Positions 1 to 5,307 of a DNA stretch of 5,536 bases are shown piece by piece (positions within the stretch are counted from its first letter, which is position 1; each line of letters opens with the position of its first letter). Both the position numbers and the translations under genes were made by a program. The notes under the pieces are model-generated. The model saw only the letters and a program-made list of their open reading frames with translations. It did not search any database and had not been told where the DNA came from. Source of the stretch: Bacteroidota bacterium (lineage in GTDB: Bacteria > Bacteroidota > Bacteroidia > Bacteroidales > Prolixibacteraceae); contig JAUZOB010000228.1 of the NCBI GenBank assembly GCA_030706665.1, positions 1-5,536 of the forward strand, given 5' to 3'.

Positions 1-1
1 A

Positions 2-46
2 ACTATTAATACCCGTTAATGAATATCGTAAAACAAAATCAGGCAT
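2..46 (-). CDS. possible 5' end of a divergent gene, cut by the window edge
   Basis: On the minus strand an ATG at 46-44 opens 15 codons (MPDFVLRYSLTGINS) that run off the left edge without a stop. A TAAATTTG promoter octamer lies about 80 bases upstream at 134-127, which would give a leader of roughly 75 bases. The same frame stays open upstream of this ATG as far as a TGA at about 87-85. No family is recognisable from 15 residues. A competing plus-strand frame is also open here (positions 3-245), so this start may be chance. Confidence 0.18.
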   Translation of the reverse strand, partial: MPDFVLRYSLTGINS

Positions 47-126
47 TTTACTTACAAATAAGAACACACAGGCCTCGTGTCCGTATCATCTGTCATTTTT
101 TGCCAGTATTTTACGACGGTGTGATA

Positions 127-134
127 CAAATTTA
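127..134 (-). promoter_or_regulatory. candidate Bacteroidota -7 element (TAAATTTG), pointing left
   Basis: Read on the minus strand these bases are TAAATTTG, an exact match to the Bacteroidota -7 consensus TAnnTTTG. No TTTG -33 element sits at the usual distance upstream, so support is partial. The identical octamer occurs before the large minus-strand gene, at 5039-5032. It would drive a gene beyond the left edge. Confidence 0.28.
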
Positions 135-230
135 GCATTTTATAAGTCGTTTTCCTACTATAAGATGCCTTTACTCACCAAAAAATATGCTCTCAAACAT
201 GTTTTTGAAGTCAAGACCTCTCCTCAACAT

Positions 231-242
231 ACTGTATACAGT
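231..242. repeat. perfect 12-bp palindrome ACTGTATACAGT
   Basis: The twelve bases equal their own reverse complement, so this is a candidate binding site for a dimeric regulator. It lies 271 bases before the DUF1080 gene start, which is distant for direct control. Its core, TGTATACA, resembles TGTACA at the centre of the other motif in this region with two bases inserted, but the two may be unrelated. Confidence 0.35.
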
Positions 243-425
243 TGACTATCTAACACATACACCATTCGCGTAATTATTTCAGCACAGAATGTTAATTTTT
301 CCTTAATCAACTGCTTTGTTAGCATTTTATTAACGTTTTGTCAAAAATCACTTTGCTTTTTGAACAGATGGTCCAATTTTAAAGTTTTTCCTGTTCCATC
401 GAAGAAAATCTGTCCTGTTTTTAGA

Positions 426-435
426 TTGTACAAAT
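426..435 (+). promoter_or_regulatory. candidate operator TTGTACAAAT upstream of the DUF1080 operon
   Basis: The palindromic core TTGTACAA (426-433) lies 80 bases before the ATG at 514, inside the intergenic region. The 12-mer ATTGTACAAATC (425-436) recurs exactly at 5061-5072 upstream of the GH99-like gene, and an inverted copy of the 10-mer lies at 5094-5103. This distribution suggests a shared transcription-factor site. The binding protein is unknown and is not encoded in the window. Confidence 0.42.
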
Positions 436-513
436 CCAAATCCGTACATTTAAGGTATCAATTTATCATCAGATTAGTTTCAAAAATCATATTCTCTAAT
501 CTAAAAATCAGAC

Positions 514-1257
514 ATGAAACCTCACTTGTATTTATTCATTATAATCGGACTTTTATTTACCTCAAATTGTTATGCACAAAAACCGGAAGACACAGAAGAC
601 TGGACAAGGAAACCTGCTGTTGTTACTCCCGGAGAAGGGACAACTCCACCCTCGGATGCAATCATCCTTTACAACAACCCTTCTGACAGAGATAAATGGG
701 AAGGTACAACCGGTGAAATAAAATGGACAACCAAAGGCTCTACACTTGAAGTCGCAAAGGGAACAGGCGAAATTCATACGCGCCAGAAATTTGGAGATAT
801 TCAATTGCATATAGAATGGAGCAGTCCCAAAAAAGTTTCAGGCAACGGACAGGGACGCGGGAATAGCGGAATATTTCTCATGGGCCTTTACGAAGTGCAA
901 GTCCTCGATTCATATCAAAATGAAACATACTACAACGGACAGGCAGGGAGCATCTACAAACAATCAGCCCCATTAGTAAACGCCTGTCGTAAACCCGGAG
1001 AGTGGCAATCTTACGACATCCTGTTTACCGCTCCTCGGTTCAATCCTGACAAGACCCTAAAATCCCCTGCCTATGTAACAGTACTCCACAATGGGGTACT
1101 GATCCAAAATCATTTTCAACTTACAGGGAAAACTCTTTTCATTGGAAAACCCGAATATACATACCACGAAAGCAGACTCCCCATTGTCCTTCAGGATCAT
1201 GGCAATCCCGTCCGCTACAGAAATATATGGGTCAGAGACCTTTCTTCAAATCCATAA
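514..1257 (+). CDS. secreted DUF1080 / 3-keto-disaccharide hydrolase domain protein
   Basis: This 247-residue protein has an N-terminal signal peptide (residues 1-21; hydrophobic 5-18, then C-Y-A|Q) and one DUF1080 domain (PF06439, jelly-roll fold) from about residue 48 to the end. Landmarks seen are the pre-domain VVTPGEGTTPPSDA (37-49), GRGNSGIFLMG (114-124), YEVQVLDS (126-133), GQAGSIY (142-148), PGEW (161-164), and a C-terminal QDHGNPVRYRNIWVR (227-241). Members of this family act on 3-keto sugars made from glycosides by Gfo/Idh/MocA oxidoreductases, as hydrolases or as hydratases of the keto-glucal intermediate. Which reaction this copy catalyses cannot be read from sequence. The start is favoured because the signal peptide begins there. 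C19 is preceded by T-S-N, not a lipobox, so it is probably soluble in the periplasm. It is the first gene of a two-gene operon, with 12 bases before the next start. Confidence 0.9.
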   Translation: MKPHLYLFIIIGLLFTSNCYAQKPEDTEDWTRKPAVVTPGEGTTPPSDAIILYNNPSDRDKWEGTTGEIKWTTKGSTLEVAKGTGEIHTRQKFGDIQLHIEWSSPKKVSGNGQGRGNSGIFLMGLYEVQVLDSYQNETYYNGQAGSIYKQSAPLVNACRKPGEWQSYDILFTAPRFNPDKTLKSPAYVTVLHNGVLIQNHFQLTGKTLFIGKPEYTYHESRLPIVLQDHGNPVRYRNIWVRDLSSNP

Positions 1258-1269
1258 TTCCATCAGGTC

Positions 1270-2121
1270 ATGAAATGGCTTTTATTTGCAATTCTGAATC
1301 TATGCTTTATTATACCTGTTTCCTCAAATTTACATGCAGGAAACAAGGAAGCCCCTATTCCACCCCACCGATGGAAGATTGCAATTCATTCTCAATCGTT
1401 TAATCATCTCACTTTCTTTGAAGCTGTCGATAAAGCCAAAGAAGCCGGAGTAAAATACATAGAAGCAGCTCCCAATCAAAAGCTGGGAGGAGGACTGGAA
1501 GGGACCACCAATTACAATATGTCAAAACAAATTCAGAAGCAAGTATTAAAGAAGCTTCGTAAATCAGGCATTAAACTGATTAGCTATGGAGACATAACCT
1601 GCAATACAAATGCCGAATGGGAAAAACTGTTTCAGTTTGCAAAGTCCATGGGGATTAAAACCATTATCACCGAAGCCCAAACTGAAGACATCGATCTCAT
1701 TGATCATTTATGCAATCAGTACCACATCAAAGCAGCTATTCATAATCATCCAAATCCTTCATCTTACTGGCATCCGGACAAAGTAATAAAAGCTCTCCAA
1801 AACCACACGAAGATGATCGGAGCTTGCTGCGACAACGGTCACTGGATGAGATCAGGAATTGTCCCATCAGATGCATATCAAAAACTGGGAGCCTATATTA
1901 TATCCCTTCACCTGAAAGACATGAATGGATTTGACGATATGAATGCACATACCGTGTCACTCGGAACCGGAAAATTCAATTTTATAGAGACTTTAAGATT
2001 TCTAAAGCTGCAAAAATTTGACGGAATCATCACTCTTGAATTTGAATACAGCCGCGACAACTCATTCCTTGAAATCAAGCAATCCGTTGAGACATTAAAA
2101 AAGATACTCGACTCATTATAA
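1270..2121 (+). CDS. secreted xylose-isomerase-like TIM-barrel protein (sugar phosphate isomerase/epimerase superfamily)
   Basis: This 283-residue protein has a signal peptide (about 1-23, ending L-H-A|G) followed by a PF01261-type barrel from residue 35. The first strand is WKIAIHSQSF (35-44). Residues where this superfamily places its metal ligands are present: E135 (IITEAQ), D188 with H191 (CCDNGHW), H214 (LHLKD) and E257 (ITLEFE), plus H158/H160 (AIHNHPNP) and K216/D217. The site therefore looks intact. The superfamily includes epimerases, isomerases and 3-keto-glycoside lyases. Export, and coupling to DUF1080 just 12 bases upstream, favour the lyase-type role over a cytosolic sugar-phosphate isomerase, despite the common annotation name. 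No Shine-Dalgarno is seen before the ATG, which is ordinary for Bacteroidota. The exact substrate is unknown. Confidence 0.85.
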   Translation: MKWLLFAILNLCFIIPVSSNLHAGNKEAPIPPHRWKIAIHSQSFNHLTFFEAVDKAKEAGVKYIEAAPNQKLGGGLEGTTNYNMSKQIQKQVLKKLRKSGIKLISYGDITCNTNAEWEKLFQFAKSMGIKTIITEAQTEDIDLIDHLCNQYHIKAAIHNHPNPSSYWHPDKVIKALQNHTKMIGACCDNGHWMRSGIVPSDAYQKLGAYIISLHLKDMNGFDDMNAHTVSLGTGKFNFIETLRFLKLQKFDGIITLEFEYSRDNSFLEIKQSVETLKKILDSL

Positions 2122-2443
2122 TTTTCCCCCACGGCACACTTCACCCTGCGTTCAAAGAAATACATACTTTCCAAACCTTATGTATCTCCAATTCTTTCAT
2201 TATCCACCTCATATTTATTAAACCTGAGGGAGCAAGCCATGAAGAGCAGTCAAAAGAATCGCCACATAAACATAAAATACTGTTATACTTATACATAAAC
2301 AAACAGGGCTCTCATCATGCTTTTAATTTATAAAAAATTCACATTCAAAACAAAGGGGAAAAAAGAGGTCAAATAATCTACCGGATAATTGGAAAATGGT
2401 TACTTTTGCCTCCGTTGATAAAAACATATAACTCACTACGAAT
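2122..2443. other. intergenic region before the small membrane protein gene
   Basis: These 322 bases hold no supported gene. I see no strong terminator after the operon. The only inverted repeat noted is a weak AT-rich 7-bp pair, ATACATA at 2160-2166 and TATGTAT at 2179-2185, without a T-run. The 3' part is purine-rich (about 2350-2370) and leads into the promoter at 2401-2408. The largest plus-strand reading frame starting at 2238 is only 19 codons and is not credible. Confidence 0.6.
2401..2408 (+). promoter_or_regulatory. Bacteroidota -7 promoter element (TACTTTTG)
   Basis: TACTTTTG matches the TAnnTTTG consensus exactly and lies 35 bases before the ATG at 2444, giving a predicted leader of about 30 bases. 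A TTGG at 2389-2392 is too close to serve as the -33 box, and no TTTG sits at the usual spacing, so the -33 element is weak or absent. Position and exact -7 match make this the best promoter in the window. Confidence 0.6.
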
Positions 2444-2758
2444 ATGAAAAAGCCGATTTTAAACTTCCTTTTATCAGGTATGTTGATATTTGGGGCAGCA
2501 ACGATCGCAGGCGCTCAAAATACGACTGATTCAACAGAAACTGAAACTACAGGGACAACGGGAAAGACTCAGATCGATACAACAACAACTGTTATAACTG
2601 ATACTACTACTGCTATCCCGGATACTGCAGGTATTACAGAAACTCCGGAAGTCGCAGAAGAAGAAGGAGGCGTTTCAGGACTCATGATCGCAACAATCGT
2701 AATCGTTGCAGTTGTTGGTGGTGTAGTTGTATATAAACTTGTTTCAAAAAAGAAATAA
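2444..2758 (+). CDS. small Thr-rich exported single-pass membrane protein, function unknown
   Basis: This 104-residue protein is not recognised as a named family. It has a signal peptide (residues 1-24, MKKP start, hydrophobic core, A-G-A|Q), a Thr- and acid-rich low-complexity stretch (26-75, with DTTT repeated at 45-48 and 53-56), a run EEEGG (72-76), one strongly hydrophobic segment (79-100, rich in Val, Ile and Gly) and a short KKK tail. The predicted topology is a Thr-rich domain in the periplasm and the lysine tail in the cytoplasm, type I in the inner membrane. Thr-rich stretches in Bacteroidota can be O-glycosylated, but the usual D-(S/T)-(A/I/L/V/M/T) motif is only suggestive here, for example DTT. 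It has its own promoter and terminator, so it appears to be a monocistronic unit. Confidence 0.7.
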   Translation: MKKPILNFLLSGMLIFGAATIAGAQNTTDSTETETTGTTGKTQIDTTTTVITDTTTAIPDTAGITETPEVAEEEGGVSGLMIATIVIVAVVGGVVVYKLVSKKK

Positions 2759-2777
2759 TTTCCACATAACCGAATAA

Positions 2778-2820
2778 AAAAATGCCCCTCTTGGTCGTTA
2801 TAACCAAGAGGGGCATTTTT
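2778..2820. terminator. strong bidirectional intrinsic terminator
   Basis: A perfect 18-bp stem (2778-2795 paired with 2803-2820) encloses a 7-base loop. The GC-rich core is GCCCCTCTTGGT. The stem is flanked by A-runs on the left and T-runs on the right, so transcripts from either strand end in a U-tract. It lies between the 3' ends of the convergent genes, 19 bases after the small membrane protein stop and 32 bases beyond the stop of the minus-strand gene, and should serve both. Confidence 0.92.
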
Positions 2821-2852
2821 ATTTTCCAACTGTCCGGAAGTCATTGTCTATT

Positions 2853-5018
2853 CTATTTCTTCCAGATGCAACGATAATTAAATCGTCGATTCGGAGCAGT
2901 ATCTCCATTCGTACAAAGAGAGATCGGATCTTTCAGGTCGGCAGGATTATCACTCCATTTGAAATCGAAGCTAAATGCATCTCCCTTTAAGCCCAAAAGC
3001 TTACGAGGCACCGCAATCTCAATCATATTCCCCTTGTAACTATATTTCAACTGTTCTTTGCTAATCCAGGGATCGTCCGGATTTCCGGAATTGTAACTCA
3101 TCAACATCGTAGTTTTTCCATCTACCACTTTCTTGTTAATGATGAAATCATAACCATACCATCCGGTATTCGAATTCTTATCAGCATCAATCAGTAAAAG
3201 CATCCAGTTATTGTCGGTGTGCGGAGTAAGCGCATCAGCAGTTTCTGCATAGAAATATACATTTTCAGCATCGACAGCTACCTTACAGGTAACAATATCA
3301 TTACGACCCGACTCATTTTTATATTGCATTCCGCCATAGCCTTTGTAATCACGATGGAAAACATCCCCTTTGGTATCACGATATTCTAACTTTACCTTCT
3401 TCCAGTCGGTAAAATCGCCATTTATCTTGATCGTGTTGACACCTTTCAATTCCGGAATTGGACGAACCCCTTTATATCGACGAATGTTTTGAGCCATCTG
3501 CATGTAATAATTATCGGTGTATCCACCTTTCATCGGGCTAACGCTTCGGTTAAACTCAGAATTGTATTGATCAACAAAGAAGAATTGATTATCACGTCCC
3601 AGCCATGGAGTCGTTCCTCCACCATCCGGCTGATATTTACCGGCAGTCCATTCGTTCCAGTCATTGATATAAAGGAATTGAGGGCTTGCCTTAATCGCGT
3701 CATCCCATCTTTCCTGGAAATAGATACCATATCCCTCAGGATTCTCAACTGTTTTACCCAACCATGGGACATAGGTCGGTTCCGGGAGATCATATTTATT
3801 CAGTTTGGGCTCTCCATTCTTGCGTGACCATGACTTCCCTACTCCCATATTTTCTTTAGTCATCGTGACCGGATGTTGTGCAGGAGTAACGGCTGCTTCT
3901 TCCAATTTCCCTTTGTGTGTAGAGAGTAGCTCTTCCGGTTTTAATGTTTTAATTTTCGGATCGGCCATACTGTATCCGAAGCTCCAGTTATCTTCTGTTC
4001 CGATAAAGCGTTTCCCGGCCCATTCATAATATCCCCACCACATGGTCCGAAGGGTAAAGAAGTTCTTTACCTCTTTGGTATAATCCTTATAATTCTCTGA
4101 TGCAAAATCAGGATCTCCAAAGTGAGGGTTATTCTTGTCCGTTTTAGCAGCAGCATCATAATGAGGATTCGGATTCTGCACTCCCGAACCATTCGCATCA
4201 ACAGTCGGATTTCCATTATAAAGCAACAATGGCTTCCCATCCCAGTAAAACCAAAGGTCTTTATATTTATTTTCCTTGTAAATTTTATCATACAGATCCT
4301 GAACAACAGTAATTACAGGACCGTTGAATGCCCAGAAAACGAATTTAGGCACCTTATTACCCTCTGCTTTCATTTTTTCCATCACCGGGAATAAAACAGC
4401 CCATTCATCCCAGTAACGTACCGCATTGGTAACATCCATTACCAAAACATCTACACCGGCATCCGCAAGCATTGACATATCTCTTCGAATAACATATTCG
4501 TCTTTGCTTAAAAAGTAACCACATTCAGGTTCGCCCCAATGATAAGATCCTTCTGTCCAAAGCGGATGCTTTGCATCTAAACGTGCATTCGGGTCCTGGG
4601 CAAGCACCTTCGTCACGTCTGCACTATAAGGACTTTTCAGATTAGCTAATCCGTCGCTATGCCAGGTAATATAAAAAATACCTACAATTCTTCGCTGATC
4701 TTTCTTTTCAGGTCCAACCATTGAGATTAACGGCATTTTTCTGCCAAGAGCATCAGTTCCCACCCATGTATCCGGATAGATATCACGGTAATAAGGCTTA
4801 GCAGAATCCGAACTCTTAGCCTTTGCCTTCTGCACACTTGGTTGCTTCTTCGAAGCAGCAACAGACGAGTTCACTTTTTCCGCCTTTTGAATCATTTCTC
4901 CTTCTAATGAGGAAGGAACACCAGCACGCACAGCTGCAACACCATTATTGGCTCCCAATAGGAATAAGGCACAACCAAACATGCTGAAGTATTTTACAAT
5001 ACTTCCAAATTTCTTCAT
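2853..5018 (-). CDS. secreted GH71/GH99-like glycosidase-type protein with CBM9-like C-terminal domain
   Basis: This 721-residue protein has a signal peptide (about 1-29, ending V-A-A), a Lys/Ala/Ser-rich linker (45-74), a long TIM-barrel region (about 108-520) and a C-terminal beta-sandwich (about 526-720). Barrel strands resemble GH71/GH99-like proteins: RIVGIFYITWHSD (110-122), ADAGVDVLVMDVTNA (185-199), KFVFWAFNG (225-233), KPLLLYNGNP (262-271), RTMWWGYYEW (324-333) and FLYINDWNEWTAG (448-460). The WNEW motif holds E456 where GH99 enzymes have a catalytic glutamate, but the second glutamate expected three residues later is A459. The C-terminal part has INGDFTDW (532-539), NVYFYAET (586-593) and WMLLLIDAD (605-613), typical of CBM9-like modules. 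Substrate unknown; export and the module point to a polysaccharide or glycoconjugate. The start is supported by the signal peptide. It is monocistronic in the window and convergent with the small membrane protein gene. Confidence 0.8.
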   Translation of the reverse strand: MKKFGSIVKYFSMFGCALFLLGANNGVAAVRAGVPSSLEGEMIQKAEKVNSSVAASKKQPSVQKAKAKSSDSAKPYYRDIYPDTWVGTDALGRKMPLISMVGPEKKDQRRIVGIFYITWHSDGLANLKSPYSADVTKVLAQDPNARLDAKHPLWTEGSYHWGEPECGYFLSKDEYVIRRDMSMLADAGVDVLVMDVTNAVRYWDEWAVLFPVMEKMKAEGNKVPKFVFWAFNGPVITVVQDLYDKIYKENKYKDLWFYWDGKPLLLYNGNPTVDANGSGVQNPNPHYDAAAKTDKNNPHFGDPDFASENYKDYTKEVKNFFTLRTMWWGYYEWAGKRFIGTEDNWSFGYSMADPKIKTLKPEELLSTHKGKLEEAAVTPAQHPVTMTKENMGVGKSWSRKNGEPKLNKYDLPEPTYVPWLGKTVENPEGYGIYFQERWDDAIKASPQFLYINDWNEWTAGKYQPDGGGTTPWLGRDNQFFFVDQYNSEFNRSVSPMKGGYTDNYYMQMAQNIRRYKGVRPIPELKGVNTIKINGDFTDWKKVKLEYRDTKGDVFHRDYKGYGGMQYKNESGRNDIVTCKVAVDAENVYFYAETADALTPHTDNNWMLLLIDADKNSNTGWYGYDFIINKKVVDGKTTMLMSYNSGNPDDPWISKEQLKYSYKGNMIEIAVPRKLLGLKGDAFSFDFKWSDNPADLKDPISLCTNGDTAPNRRFNYRCIWKK

Positions 5019-5031
5019 ATTAGCTAGTTAT

Positions 5032-5039
5032 CAAATTTA
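5032..5039 (-). promoter_or_regulatory. candidate -7 element (TAAATTTG) for the GH99-like gene
   Basis: Read on the minus strand this is TAAATTTG, an exact TAnnTTTG match, 13 bases before the ATG at 5018. The implied leader would be very short, under ten bases. The nearest upstream TTTG (5070-5067) is 27 bases away, longer than the usual -33 to -7 spacing, and is itself part of the TTGTACAAAT motif. A regulator bound there could substitute for or block the -33 contact. Confidence 0.38.
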
Positions 5040-5061
5040 TATAGTAAAAATACCCTATTCA

Positions 5062-5103
5062 TTGTACAAATCATATTGATAAAATGAGCATTCATTTGTA
5101 CAA
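5062..5103. promoter_or_regulatory. paired inverted TTGTACAAAT sites upstream of the GH99-like gene
   Basis: TTGTACAAAT at 5062-5071 and its reverse complement ATTTGTACAA at 5094-5103 form a 10-bp inverted repeat with a 22-base spacer. Their palindromic TTGTACAA cores start 34 bp apart, roughly three helical turns. The pair lies 44-85 bases before the gene start, a normal place for an operator. A third copy precedes the DUF1080 operon. A stem with a 22-base AT-rich loop is possible in RNA but lies upstream of the presumed transcript start, so a DNA-binding role is more likely. Confidence 0.5.
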
Positions 5104-5234
5104 AATGATCAGAGTATGCCATCGTCATCAAGACCTCATTTTTCTAGATCACAGCATCTTACAAAATTATATTGAGTACATTTTACTCTTGCCTTTTCAA
5201 CAACCTATTAAATCCGGGGTTATACAACCCTTGA

Positions 5235-5289
5235 ACTACCCAAATGGTAAAGAGAAGGTAAGACAATGGTAAAGGAACGGTACTTCAAC
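5235..5289 (+). repeat. 11-bp phased GGTA repeats with adjoining imperfect palindrome
   Basis: GGTA occurs at 5246, 5257, 5268 and 5279, each exactly 11 bp apart, and each copy is preceded by AA plus one base (consensus AANGGTA). The best pair, AATGGTAAAG, is exact at 5243-5252 and 5265-5274. On the left, ACCC recurs at 5227 and 5238, also 11 bp apart. On the right, GGTAC (5279-5283) pairs with GTACC (5296-5300) around CAACCTGGTTG (5286-5296). With one copy per helical turn, all units face the same side of the DNA. This looks like a protein-binding array or a degenerate minisatellite, and it ends 18 bases before the IS left end. Confidence 0.6.
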
Positions 5290-5307
5290 CTGGTTGTACC
5301 TATGTCT

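Larger units (their letters stand above)
1..513. other. mostly non-coding upstream region
   Basis: This 513-base AT-rich stretch precedes the first clear gene. I see no RNA gene and no convincing full coding sequence. It holds a possible minus-strand gene start at the left edge, a minus-strand TAAATTTG octamer, a 12-bp palindrome at 231-242 and a TTGTACAAAT motif at 426-435, each listed separately. No exact TAnnTTTG promoter was found on the plus strand before the gene at 514. The nearest is TCACTTTG at 348-355, a 7-of-8 match without a well-spaced -33 element, so the promoter of the downstream operon is not located. Confidence 0.6.
5019..5307. other. intergenic region between the GH99-like gene and the insertion sequence
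   Basis: These 289 bases carry the candidate promoter, the paired TTGTACAAAT sites, an unassigned AT-rich middle (about 5105-5210), a short inverted repeat GGGTT-ATAC-AACCC at 5217-5230, and the phased GGTA repeats. A 62-codon plus-strand frame at 5084-5272 runs through the operator and the repeats, has no recognisable protein features and is taken as chance. Confidence 0.6.

Noticed and set aside
3..245. 80-codon plus-strand open frame reaching the left edge
   Set aside because: It has no in-window start before 165, no recognisable motifs, and a composition typical of translated AT-rich non-coding DNA; kept only as an ambiguity in the findings.
348..355. TCACTTTG as the promoter of the DUF1080 operon
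   Set aside because: It misses the conserved A of TAnnTTTG, has no -33 box at a suitable distance, and would imply a leader of about 150 bases containing the operator motif.
568..570. Cys19 of the DUF1080 protein as a lipoprotein anchor
   Set aside because: The preceding residues T-S-N do not form a lipobox; a signal peptidase I site after C-Y-A fits better.
360..686. 108-codon plus-strand frame overlapping the DUF1080 gene
   Set aside because: It runs through the operator and overlaps the well-supported gene at 514 in another frame; its translation has no domain features.
2160..2185. ATACATA/TATGTAT inverted repeat as a terminator after the operon
   Set aside because: The stem is only 7 AT-rich pairs with a 12-base loop and no following T-run, so it is too weak to be an intrinsic terminator.
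2238..2297. 19-codon small ORF in the intergenic region
   Set aside because: It is too short, has no ribosome-binding or promoter support, and its content is not protein-like.
5084..5272. 62-codon plus-strand frame
   Set aside because: It spans the inverted operator motif and the phased repeats, lacks a promoter or protein motif, and is best explained by chance.
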